From Nakamurella alba (GTDB taxonomy: Bacteria; Actinomycetota; Actinomycetes; Mycobacteriales; Nakamurellaceae), in contig NZ_WLYK01000005.1 in the NCBI RefSeq assembly GCF_009707545.1, positions 124,001 to 188,000 of the forward strand: a stretch of 64,000 nucleotides of DNA, in the 5' to 3' direction. Positions 50,959-58,770 of the stretch are shown here, piece after piece (position 1 is the first letter of the stretch; every line of letters starts with the position of its first letter). The translations under genes were made by a program, and so were the position numbers. The notes below the pieces were generated by a model. It saw only the letters and a list, made by a program, of their open reading frames with translations, searched no databases and was not told where the DNA came from.

Positions 50959-51943
50959 TGTTCGTGTCGTCGTCGGACCGGTGCTCGGGGTGTGCGGGGT
51001 GTGCGGGGTGTTCTGGGCCCATCAGCGTCGCCATCAGGGACGGTCGCTCGGGCGGCAGCCCGTCGTCCGGCTCGATCTCGTGGACAGCGCCGGAGGTGAG
51101 CACCGGCGGCACCACGGCGACCGGCACGTCGACACCCGCCGGGGCGGGCGCCGCGATCTGCGGGTCCGGGGCGCCGGCGAAGAAGTCCCGCACCCGGTTC
51201 CACCGCCGGTCGTAATCGGGGCCGAACCGCCGGCGCGACCGGCGCATCCGGCGGCTGCCCGGTGGGTAGAAGCGGCGCGCCCACCACGAGGTCGGCTTCG
51301 CCAGCCGGAGGGTGCCGACAAGGGTCAGCGGGCTGAAGACGACACCGATCACCCCGGTCATCACCTTGCCCTTGAGCAGGCAGATCACGCTCAGCGCGAG
51401 CAGCACGAGCAGGGACGCCACGGAGGCCCACCAGCCGCCGGTGCCGACCTCACCGGAGATGAAGTCGGCGCCGCCGATCAGGAAACCGATCATGCAGAGC
51501 ACGCAGAAGATGGCGTCGACGGACTGCCGGCCCTCCGGGCTCCAGTAGACGTCGTCGAGGTGCAGCCAGAGGGCGAACTCGTCGAAGGCCAGGCTGAGGC
51601 CGATGCCGAAGACGAAGGCCGCCACGTTGCGGCCTACTCCCTCCGGCGTCGTGGCGAAGACCAGGATCCCGGTGATCGCCATGAGCAGAATCCCGAACAC
51701 CTGGTGGTGCAGGTGGATGCCACCGATGTTGATGTCCTTGAGCAGACCGCCCTGACCGGCCGCCTCCGTGGGGTCCCCGTTCGCGGCGGCCAGCGCCGCC
51801 GCCCGCTGCTTGGTCCGGATCCGGCGCGTGACGAAACGGGTCAGCAGGAAGGTCAGCAGCACGGCGATGAACATCCACATCACCGGGCGCAGGACGACGT
51901 CGTCACCGATCCTGATCTCGACAGTGACGGCCGCCCGGTTCAT
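50939..51943 (-). CDS. Multi-pass membrane protein of unknown function
   Basis: A 334-residue protein with about six to seven hydrophobic segments in the first 210 residues. Conserved-looking polar motifs sit in or beside membrane helices: GIHLHHQVFGI (His-x-His-His), LSLAFDEFALWLHLDDVYW (Asp/Glu-rich) and FCVLCMIGFLIGGADF, a pattern that could bind metal. The C-terminal third is soluble, with a basic patch (GSRRMRRSRRRFGPDY) and a His-Pro-Ala repeat tail (HPAHPAHPEH) coded by a short tandem repeat near 50988-51010. No family name is recalled. It overlaps the upstream GNAT gene by four bases. Confidence 0.75.
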   Translation of the reverse strand: MNRAAVTVEIRIGDDVVLRPVMWMFIAVLLTFLLTRFVTRRIRTKQRAAALAAANGDPTEAAGQGGLLKDINIGGIHLHHQVFGILLMAITGILVFATTPEGVGRNVAAFVFGIGLSLAFDEFALWLHLDDVYWSPEGRQSVDAIFCVLCMIGFLIGGADFISGEVGTGGWWASVASLLVLLALSVICLLKGKVMTGVIGVVFSPLTLVGTLRLAKPTSWWARRFYPPGSRRMRRSRRRFGPDYDRRWNRVRDFFAGAPDPQIAAPAPAGVDVPVAVVPPVLTSGAVHEIEPDDGLPPERPSLMATLMGPEHPAHPAHPEHRSDDDTNTARPGE

Positions 51944-52641
51944 CGCCCGCCGACCTCCCTGCAGGCCGGGATCCGCGCCGTCGGGGTCCTCGCCGTCGCG
52001 CCGGCCAGTGCCGGGACCGTGGGCGAGGGGACCACGATCACGTTGAACAGCTTGTCCAGCGCCTCCTCGACCTCCGCCTTCCAGCCGAGACCCGAGGCCA
52101 GCTCGAACCGCAGCCGCGGGTAGCGGTGGTGCGGCGCGACGTCGGTGAAGCCGATGGTCCGCAGGAACGGCGCCGGCAGCAGGCAGGTCGGGTGCTTGGG
52201 CCGGCGCAGCGACCGGCGGGTGTCCTCGACCCCGAACGCCTCGATGGCGCGGACGCCGCGCCGGGTCAGCCCAGCGATCACCCCGGTCATCAGGTAGCGG
52301 GCGAGGCCCTGCCCGGCGTACTCCGGCAGGATCCGGGCGACAGTCAGCAGCACGGCATCCGGGGACACCGGGGAGGTCGGGAAGTCCGTCGCGCCGGGGA
52401 CAGCCGTGGGCGGGGCGAAGAGTGCGAAGCCGGCCGGCTTGTCGTCGACGGTGACCAGCTGACCGGCGGAACCCCAGGTCAGCATGACCCCGGACAGCCA
52501 GACCTCCTTCTCGAAGGCCCGGTCGCCGGACTCCAGCCGCTCCCCCTCACCGTGCGGCAGCTCCCACGCGACGCAGGACCGGCACGGCTCCGGGAGGTCG
52601 GAGACCGAGGACATCGACAGTGGCACCAACGCGCGCGTCAC
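51940..52641 (-). CDS. GNAT-family N-acetyltransferase
   Basis: A 233-residue acetyltransferase-fold protein. The start (MTRALVPLSMSSVSDLPEPCRSCVAWEL) with the C-x-x-C pair matches a widespread actinobacterial GNAT often found near the parAB-trx region. LLTVARILPEYAGQGLARYLMTGVIAGLTRRG is the acetyl-CoA binding motif (Q/R-x-x-G-x-G/A type), and EAFGVE strand 5 follows. The substrate is unknown. The GTG start at 52641 has AGGAG about 12 bases upstream, rather far; MSSVSDL (52614) is an alternative. It forms an operon with the membrane protein. Confidence 0.82.
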   Translation of the reverse strand: MTRALVPLSMSSVSDLPEPCRSCVAWELPHGEGERLESGDRAFEKEVWLSGVMLTWGSAGQLVTVDDKPAGFALFAPPTAVPGATDFPTSPVSPDAVLLTVARILPEYAGQGLARYLMTGVIAGLTRRGVRAIEAFGVEDTRRSLRRPKHPTCLLPAPFLRTIGFTDVAPHHRYPRLRFELASGLGWKAEVEEALDKLFNVIVVPSPTVPALAGATARTPTARIPACREVGGR

Positions 52642-53147
52642 AGCCGGGAACCACTCCTGTCACCTCGGGTCGCCCCCACCGGGCACTCCGGCGTGGACGG
52701 TCCCAGGGTACTGGCGCCCCCTCGTCGCCGTCGGGCTCCGCCACCCCGGACGTGGCCGAGCGCGTGCGCGGAAAGGTGGGCCGGACCTCGTCCCGACGAG
52801 CATGCCCGTCCGTTCCGACCAGATCCGTTGCCACCAGCCACGCCCGACGTGGCCCACCGCACCCGATCCGTCGGCAGCACCGCCGACGCAGGAGTCCGGG
52901 CCACCCGAGCCTCCCGACCACCGAGGCCCCGCTCCGATCGGTTGCCACCAGCCACGCCCGACGTGGCCCACCGCACCGGACTCGCCAGCAGGGGTCCCAC
53001 AAGGATCGGCAGCCCGATCACGCCGAGGCTGCCCCTCCCCCCCGGTCCGGACACATTCCCGACCGCCGCCAAGGCGCTGGAACAGGGCTTTGTGGATACC
53101 GAGGAACTACTTGCCCATCGCGGCGTCGGGTGCGGAACAGTTCGCCG
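52642..53147. other. Gene-less region with repeats before the DUF559 gene
   Basis: About 500 bp with no credible gene. It holds the left block of direct repeats (52822-52980), an extra CCGGACGTGGCCGAGCGC copy (52746-52763) also found on the far side (54240-54257), and just before the DUF559 start a slightly AT-richer stretch (gggctttgtggataccgag, 53084-53102) where a promoter may lie. Confidence 0.5.
52822..52980. repeat. Left direct-repeat block flanking the DUF559 gene
   Basis: Two copies of GTTGCCACCAGCCACGCCCG continuing ACGTGGCCCACCGCA begin at 52827 and 52941 (114-bp period). Each core contains the small hairpin CCACG-cccga-CGTGG. The block from 52822 through the second core is about 95% identical to 54053-54222 on the other side of the gene. 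Confidence 0.85.
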
Positions 53148-54050
53148 ATGGGGCGGAACGGGATCGAGAAGCGGCTGCATCGGCAGGACGGGGTCATCCA
53201 CCGGGATCAGGTGATCAGCGCCGGCGGGACATCGCGGCAGATCGAGCTCGCGGTCGAGCGGCGTGAGTGGATCCGGGTGCTCCCCGGCGTCTACCGGGCC
53301 ATCGCCTTCCCTGAATCGGTCAGGTCCCGGATCCGCGCTGCCGCGCTGTGGAGCGGCGATGGCAGCGCGGTTGCGGGTTGGGCAGCCGCCTGGTGGTGGC
53401 AGGTCACGACCGACGAGCCACCGGAGGTCGAGATCCACATCGCGAGGAACCGAGGCCTGCGTGCCCGTCCGGGGATCCGCCTTGTCAAGCGCGAACCGCT
53501 GGACGACGAGCTGGTCCGGCATAGCGGTCTCCTCGTGATGGACCGGGTCTCCGCCGTGATCCAGGCAGCAGTCGCCATGGGAGCGGGCGGCCTGCAACTG
53601 CTCGACCGACAGCTGCAGAAGGCAGTGATCACCATCGACGACCTCGAGCACTACATCCAGCGGCACCGGCACGAGCGGGGGAACCACGGTGTCCGACGCC
53701 TCATGGCCGTCGCCCGGGACGGTGCGGCCGCCGAGTCAGAGCGCCGGTGCATGCGCATCCTCCGCTCGGCAGGGATCACGGGGTGGCAGACGGGATTCGA
53801 GATCCCGGTCGCCGGGCGGGTCTACCACCCTGATCTCGCCTTTCCGCGGGAACGGGTGTTGATCGAGATCGACGGACTCGCCTGGCACACCGATCCCGAC
53901 CGTTTCCGGATCGACCGCAGACGGCAGAACGATCTCGTCATCCTCGGTTGGACCGTCCTGCGTTTCACCTGGTACGACCTCGAGCACGCACCGGAGACGG
54001 TCGTACGGTCCGTGCGAGCTGCACTCGCATCCGGCCGACCCCGCCCCTGA
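53148..54050 (+). CDS. DUF559/AbiEi-like protein with PD-(D/E)XK nuclease-type fold
   Basis: A 300-residue protein of the actinobacterial DUF559 group. Residues ~10-55 look like the winged-helix AbiEi antitoxin-type N-terminal domain (VIHRDQVISAGGTSRQIELAVERREWIRVLPGVYRA). The C-terminal Vsr/REase-like domain has AESERRCMRILRSAG, YHPDLAFP (Asp229), VLIEIDG (Glu240, Asp242), HTDPDRF, RRRQNDLVILGWTVLRFTW. D-x(n)-E-x-D matches a PD-(D/E)XK-like site, so DNA cleavage or binding is plausible. No partner AbiEii toxin is beside it. It is flanked by long direct repeats. The start has a poor ribosome-binding site. Confidence 0.82.
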   Translation: MGRNGIEKRLHRQDGVIHRDQVISAGGTSRQIELAVERREWIRVLPGVYRAIAFPESVRSRIRAAALWSGDGSAVAGWAAAWWWQVTTDEPPEVEIHIARNRGLRARPGIRLVKREPLDDELVRHSGLLVMDRVSAVIQAAVAMGAGGLQLLDRQLQKAVITIDDLEHYIQRHRHERGNHGVRRLMAVARDGAAAESERRCMRILRSAGITGWQTGFEIPVAGRVYHPDLAFPRERVLIEIDGLAWHTDPDRFRIDRRRQNDLVILGWTVLRFTWYDLEHAPETVVRSVRAALASGRPRP

Positions 54051-54052
54051 CT

Positions 54053-54222
54053 GATCCGTTGCCACCAGCCACGCCCGACGTGGCCCACCGCACCCGATCC
54101 GTCGGCCGCACCACCGACGCAGGAGTCCGGGCCGCCCCGAGCCTCCCGACCACCGAGGTCCACGCTCCGATCCGTTGCCACCAGCCACGCCCGACGTGGC
54201 CCACCGCATCCGATCCGTCGGA
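54053..54222. repeat. Right direct-repeat block flanking the DUF559 gene
   Basis: Two copies of the same core begin at 54058 and 54174 (116-bp period), starting three bases after the DUF559 stop codon. The order, spacing and intervening sequence (GACGCAGGAGTCCGGGC, GAGCCTCCCGACCACCGAGG) match the left block. A diverged additional element with CCGGACGTGGCCGAGCGC follows at 54240-54257. Confidence 0.85.
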
Positions 54223-54283
54223 ACCACCACCGAGGGCTCCCGGACGTGGCCGAGCGCACCCACACCGACGGCCGGAGCAGGAC

Positions 54284-54296
54284 TAGTTTTCTTTAG
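54284..54296 (+). promoter_or_regulatory. Likely -10 box and leaderless start of the MFS gene
   Basis: TAGTTT (54284-54289) lies seven bases before the GTG start and there is no Shine-Dalgarno sequence, so the message is probably leaderless. The -35 region is not recognisable. Confidence 0.45.
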
Positions 54297-55532
54297 GTGA
54301 CCGAACATTCTTTCCGGGACCTGCGGCCGATCGCCGTGCCCGCGTACGGTCCCACGCTGCTCGGGTCGGTGGGCAGCGGCGCGATCATGCCGGTCATCGC
54401 GCTGACCGCGGCCGACCTGGGCGGCAGCGTCGGCACCGCGGCGTTCGTGGTGGCCCTGCTGGGCATCGGGCTGGTGCTGGCGGACCTGCCGGCCGGCGCC
54501 ATCGCCGCCCGGTTCGGCGAGAAGACGACGCTGCTGCTGGCCTCCGCGCTGGAGTTCGTCGGCGGGCTCGGCGCCCTGCTGGCGAAGAACGTCGCAGTGC
54601 TCGGCGCCTCGATCCTGCTGGTCGGCTTCTCGGCGGCGGCGTTCGGGCTGGCCCGGCAGTCGTACCTGACCGCCGCCGTCCCGGTGGACCTGCGGGCCCG
54701 GGCGCTGTCCACCCTCGGCGGGGTGTACCGGATCGGCATGTTCCTCGGGCCGTTCGTCGGCGCGCTGGTCATCTCGCACACCGGCATCCAGGGCGCCTAC
54801 CTGGTCGACATGGTCGCCTCGGTCGGCGCCTTCCTGCTGGTGCTGTTCTCCCGGGACATCACCGCTGATGCTCCTGGTGATCCGGCTCGTGCAGTGGCAG
54901 CGGTGCCGGAGAAGCCGGAGCCGGTGCTGCGCGCACTGTTCCGGCACCGACGGATCCTCGGCACGCTCGGCGTCGGGGTGCTGTTCCTGTCGGTGTCCCG
55001 CGCCTGCCGAATGGCCATCGTCCCGCTGTGGGCCGCCTCGATCGGGCTGGACGCCGCGCACGCCTCGCTGGTGTTCGGCATCGCCGGCGCCGCCGACATG
55101 CTGCTCTTCTACCCCGCCGGTGCGCTGATGGACCGCAAGGGGCGGCTGGTCGTCGCCTTCCCGAGCATGATCATCCTCGGCGTCGGGATGATCCTCGTGG
55201 TGTTCACCTCGGGGTTCACCTCGCTGCTGCTGGTGGCGATGCTGCTGGGCTTCGGCAACGGCATCGGCGCCGGGCTGATCATGACCCTCGGCGCGGATGC
55301 GGCCCCGGCCGTCGGCCGCCCGCAGTTCCTGGCGGGTTGGCGGCTGATGTCCGACGCCGGCAACGCCGCCGGCCCGCTGCTGATCTCCGGCATCGCGCTG
55401 TTCGCCCCGCTCGCCGCGGCGTCGATCGTGATCGCGGTGATCTCCTTCGTCGGCGCCGAGTGGCTGCGCCACTGGATCCCGCGCTACGACCCGGTCAGCG
55501 CCGCCACCCTCGGCCGCCGCCGCGCGGATTGA
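54297..55532 (+). CDS. MFS transporter (drug-efflux-like)
   Basis: A 411-residue inner-membrane protein with about 12 helices. AAFVVALLGIGLVLADLPAGAIAARFGEKTTLL contains the helix 2-3 loop (motif A variant, G-A-x-x-x-R-F-G-x-K), and YPAGALMDRKGRLVV the equivalent in the second half. R-x-x-R-x-Q-S-Y in helix 4-5 (GLARQSYLTAAVP) fits proton-coupled antiporters. No nearby gene indicates a substrate. GTG at 54297 was chosen because the first helix follows closely and a -10 box sits just upstream. Confidence 0.88.
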   Translation: MTEHSFRDLRPIAVPAYGPTLLGSVGSGAIMPVIALTAADLGGSVGTAAFVVALLGIGLVLADLPAGAIAARFGEKTTLLLASALEFVGGLGALLAKNVAVLGASILLVGFSAAAFGLARQSYLTAAVPVDLRARALSTLGGVYRIGMFLGPFVGALVISHTGIQGAYLVDMVASVGAFLLVLFSRDITADAPGDPARAVAAVPEKPEPVLRALFRHRRILGTLGVGVLFLSVSRACRMAIVPLWAASIGLDAAHASLVFGIAGAADMLLFYPAGALMDRKGRLVVAFPSMIILGVGMILVVFTSGFTSLLLVAMLLGFGNGIGAGLIMTLGADAAPAVGRPQFLAGWRLMSDAGNAAGPLLISGIALFAPLAAASIVIAVISFVGAEWLRHWIPRYDPVSAATLGRRRAD

Positions 55533-55655
55533 GTTTCCGCTGGTCCGGCCGGGCGGCTTAGACTCCGGATCACCGCCAGGGCACCGATGCGTTCGTCGCG
55601 CGTCCTGGTGTCGGCGGGGCACCGTGCCCGGCCACCGAGGAGGACCGAGGAAGCG

Positions 55656-56948
55656 ATGACCGGGAACAGCCTGGATCGACACATGCCCCTGTATGCGCAG
55701 CGCACCGCTGGCATGCGGGCCTCGGCAGTGCGGTCGCTGTTCGCAGTCGCCAACCGGCCGGAGGTCGTCTCCCTCGCCGGCGGCATGCCGTACCTCGCCT
55801 CCCTCCCGCTGGAGCAGCTGTCCGCGGAGGTCGGCCGACTGGTCGCGGAGGACGGCCTGGTCGCCCTGCAGTACGGATCGGGCCAGGGCATCGCGGAGCT
55901 GCGCGAGCAGATCTGCCAGGTGATGGCGCTCGAGGGCATCTCCGCGCACCCGGACGACGTGACGGTGACCGTCGGTTCCCAGATGGCACTGGACCTGGTC
56001 ACCCGGGTCTTCTGCGACCCGGGCGACGTCATCCTGGCCGAGGCCCCCTCGTACGTCGGCGCTCTCACCACGTTCACCGCGTACCAGGCGGACGTCGTGC
56101 ACATCGCGATGGACGACCACGGGCTGATCCCGGAGGCGGTGGCGGCGGCCATCGTCGCGGTCCGCGAATCCGGCCGCCGGATCAAGTTCCTCTACACGAT
56201 CCCGAACTTCCACAACCCGGCCGGCGTCACCATGTCCGACGAACGGCGGGTGGAGATCGCTCGCATCTGCCGTGACGCCGGGGTCCCGATCCTGGAGGAC
56301 AACCCTTACGGACTCCTGGGTTTCGACGACAAGGTGCACCGCGCGATCCGCGCCGACGACGCCGAGAACGTCATCTACCTCGGCTCGTTCTCCAAGACGT
56401 TCGCGCCGGGTCTGCGGGTCGGCTGGGTGCTGGCGCCGCACGCCGTCCGGGAGAAGATCGTGCTGGCCAACGAGGGATCCACGCTGAACCCGCCGGTGTT
56501 CAACCAGATGGTCGTGTCGCGCTACCTGTCGAACTTCGACTGGCAGAGCCAGGTCAAGGCGTACCGGCACACCTACGCCGAGCGCCGGGACGCGATGATC
56601 GGCGCCCTGCGCACGCACATGCCCGAGGGCACCACCTGGACCTACCCGGAAGGCGGGTTCTACGTGTGGGTGACCCTCCCGGAGGGCTTCGACGCGGCGG
56701 CGATGCTGCCCCGTGCGGTCACCGCCCGGGTCGCCTACGTCCCCGGGACCGCCTTCTACTCCGACGGTTTCGGGTCCCGGCAGATGCGGTTGTCGTTCTG
56801 CTACCCGACGCCGGAGCGGATCGTCGAAGGTGTGCGGCGACTGGCCGGCGTGCTGGAGAACGAGCTCGAGGTGATGCGCACGTTCGGCGCACCGCTCACC
56901 CGGCAGCAGCTGCGCGGGCCGTCCTCGCCCTCGCCCGACACCGCCTGA
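55656..56948 (+). CDS. PLP-dependent aminotransferase (class I/II, 2-aminoadipate-type)
   Basis: A 430-residue fold-type I PLP enzyme of the LysN/2-aminoadipate transaminase group, without the GntR domain of MocR proteins. SLAGGMPYLASLP is the typical start; TVGSQMALDLV binds PLP phosphate; IPNFHNPAGVT has the Asn; EDNPYGLL the Asp/Tyr; GSFSKTFAPGLRVGW the Schiff-base Lys; RLSFCYPTPERI the Arg for the substrate carboxylate. It precedes the D-Ala-D-Ala ligase-like gene by 56 bp, a pairing seen in other actinobacteria, so it may serve cell-wall amino-acid metabolism. GAGGAAG is just before the ATG (55656). Confidence 0.9.
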   Translation: MTGNSLDRHMPLYAQRTAGMRASAVRSLFAVANRPEVVSLAGGMPYLASLPLEQLSAEVGRLVAEDGLVALQYGSGQGIAELREQICQVMALEGISAHPDDVTVTVGSQMALDLVTRVFCDPGDVILAEAPSYVGALTTFTAYQADVVHIAMDDHGLIPEAVAAAIVAVRESGRRIKFLYTIPNFHNPAGVTMSDERRVEIARICRDAGVPILEDNPYGLLGFDDKVHRAIRADDAENVIYLGSFSKTFAPGLRVGWVLAPHAVREKIVLANEGSTLNPPVFNQMVVSRYLSNFDWQSQVKAYRHTYAERRDAMIGALRTHMPEGTTWTYPEGGFYVWVTLPEGFDAAAMLPRAVTARVAYVPGTAFYSDGFGSRQMRLSFCYPTPERIVEGVRRLAGVLENELEVMRTFGAPLTRQQLRGPSSPSPDTA

Positions 56949-57004
56949 TCCGTCCCTGATCCTTTGCAGCAGAAGCAGTTCCGGAAGATCCAGGAGTAGA
57001 AGCT

Positions 57005-57949
57005 GTGTCCGATCGTCACGTCCTCGTCCTCGCCGGTGGTCTCACCCACGAGCGTGAGGTGTCGCTGCGCTCCGGTTCCCGACTGGCGGAATCGCTGCGC
57101 CGGCAGGGCGTGGACGTGACGCTGCGGGATGCGGACGCGTCGCTGTTGCCGTGGCTGGTCCAGCACCGGCCGGATGCCGCGGTGATCGCCCTGCACGGCG
57201 GTCGTGGTGAGAACGGAGCCGTGCACGGTGTACTGGAGATGGCGGGCGTGCCGTTCGTCGGCACCGCCGCGCACGAGTGCCGACTGGCCTGGGACAAGCC
57301 GACCGCCAAGACCATGATGCACCGCGCCGGATTCCTCACCCCGAACTGGATGACACTGGCACACAACACCTTCCGTGACCTCGGTGCGGGCGCGCTGATC
57401 GACAGCCTGGCGCACCATCTCGGGATGCCGTTGATGCTGAAGCCGTACCAGGGCGGGTCCGCGCTCGGCGCCACCAAGGTGACCGATGCCGCCGAGGTGC
57501 CGGGTGCGCTGGTGCAGGCGTTCGCCTACGGCGACGTGGTGCTGGTCGAGCAGTTCGTCACCGGCACCGAGGTGTCCGTCACGGTGATCGACACCGACTC
57601 CGGCCCGCGGGCCCTGCCGGCGGTCGAGATCGTGCCGGACAGCGGGGTGTTCGACTACGAGTCCCGTTACACCGCGGGCCTCACCACCTACTTCACCCCC
57701 GCCCGGCTCTCCGACGAGAGTGCGGCCGCAGCCGCCGATCTGGCCATCGGCGCGCACCGCGAGCTCGGACTGCGCGACGTCTCCCGCACCGACGCCATCG
57801 TCGACGCCGACGGTCGGGTCCACTTCCTCGAGGTCAATGTCTCCCCCGGCCTCACCGAGACCTCCATGCTCCCCATGGCCGTCGAGGCCGCCGGCGAGGA
57901 CCTCGGCCACCTCTACTCCGCGCTGATCGACCGGGCGTTGGCGCGGTAG
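57005..57949 (+). CDS. D-alanine--D-alanine ligase family ATP-grasp enzyme
   Basis: A 314-residue ATP-grasp ligase. N-domain: LAGGLTHEREVSLRSG and ALHGGRGENGAVHGVLEMAGVPFVG; central: LMLKPYQGGSALGATKV (ATP Lys, Gly loop); C-terminal: VLVEQFVTGTEVSVTV, VSRTDAIVD (metal Asp) and FLEVNVSPGLTETSMLPMA (E, N metal ligands). The key residues of Ddl are kept, but it is shorter than housekeeping Ddl (usually ~350-370), so it may be a paralogue making another D-amino acid dipeptide. The GTG start has GGAG at -14. Cell-wall synthesis is the likely process, given the murL-murD2 pair 2.5 kb downstream. Confidence 0.85.
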   Translation: MSDRHVLVLAGGLTHEREVSLRSGSRLAESLRRQGVDVTLRDADASLLPWLVQHRPDAAVIALHGGRGENGAVHGVLEMAGVPFVGTAAHECRLAWDKPTAKTMMHRAGFLTPNWMTLAHNTFRDLGAGALIDSLAHHLGMPLMLKPYQGGSALGATKVTDAAEVPGALVQAFAYGDVVLVEQFVTGTEVSVTVIDTDSGPRALPAVEIVPDSGVFDYESRYTAGLTTYFTPARLSDESAAAAADLAIGAHRELGLRDVSRTDAIVDADGRVHFLEVNVSPGLTETSMLPMAVEAAGEDLGHLYSALIDRALAR

Positions 57950-57967
57950 GTCCGCGGGGCGGGGTTA

Positions 57968-58725
57968 GGGACAACTGCGCCTGGAGGAGTTGGTAGACCG
58001 CGGGTTCCGGGGGTCTGGTGCTGTCGTGCAGGGGCCGGGAAGGGAACCGTTCCGGACGTCTGGTGTTCCGGGGCCGTCTGGCTACACGCACGGTAGCTAC
58101 GAGGCCCGGGAACGAGAAGGGCTGCAGGGTAGAGGCTGTCACCGACTCCTGTGGTCGGGTTCAGGGACAACTGCGCCTGGAAGAGCTGGTCGGCGCGTGG
58201 GTTTCTGGGTCGGGTGCTGTCGCGCAGGGGCCGGGAAGGGAACCGTTCCGGACGTCTGGTGTTCCGGGGCCGTCTGGCTACACGGGCTGTAGCCAGACGG
58301 CCAACGAACGAGAAGAGCGGACGGGTAGGACCTGTCACCGCCACCTATGGTCGGGTTCAGGGACACTGCGCCTGGAAGAGCTGGTCGGCGCGTGGGTTTC
58401 GGGGTCGGGTGCTGTCGCGCAGGGGCCGGGAAGGGAACCGTTCTGGACTTCTCGTGTTCCGGGGCCGTCTGGCTACACGGACTGTAGCCAGACGGCCAAC
58501 GAACGAGAAGCGCTGCAGGGTGGGGCCTGTCACCACCGGAGTGGTCAGGTCCCGGGACAACTGCACCTGGAAGAGTTGGTCGGCATGCAGGTTCCGGAGG
58601 TCGGGTGCTGTCGCGCAGGGGCCGAGAAGGGAACCGTTCCGGACTTCTCGAGTTCCGGGGCCGTCTGGCTACACGGACTGTAGCCAGACGGCCAAGGAAC
58701 CGAAAAGACCTTCACCCCAGAGGTT
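57968..58725. repeat. Tandem array of four ~195-bp hairpin units
   Basis: Units begin at 57968, 58164, 58360 and 58554 (each starts GGGACA(A)CTGC), giving periods of 196, 196 and 194 bp; the fourth is truncated near 58725. Shared blocks are CCTGGAAGAGCTGGTCGG, GTGCTGTCGCGCAGGGGCCG, AAGGGAACCGTTCCGGAC and a hairpin with a perfect 15-bp stem (GGCCGTCTGGCTACA) and five-base loop at 58268-58302, 58463-58497 and 58659-58693. In unit 1 the right arm is degraded. The array lies between convergent genes. Several frames stay open through it, but they are read in shifting frames and have no start or family likeness, so it is taken as non-coding. Confidence 0.9.
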
Positions 58726-58770
58726 CCCGGGCCCGTCAGGGTCGGTACCGGGGGTCTGAACGGTCCAGAA

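Noticed and set aside
52620-53147. N-terminal extension of the DUF559 open frame (176 extra codons).
   Set aside because: It runs through the direct-repeat block and has no similarity to the AbiEi-like start; ATG 53148 gives the usual ~300-residue length.
57968-58725. Possibility that the tandem array is a CRISPR array.
   Set aside because: The units are ~195 bp and similar over nearly their whole length. There are no short repeats with unique 30-40-bp spacers, and no cas genes nearby.
58018-58759. Open frames through the hairpin array (for example 58018-58683 and 58151-58759) coding repeated GRxFRGRLATR-type peptides.
   Set aside because: The 196/196/194-bp periods (not multiples of three) put successive units in different frames, there is no ribosome-binding site, and the peptide is only the translation of the hairpin repeat. 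Treated as non-coding.
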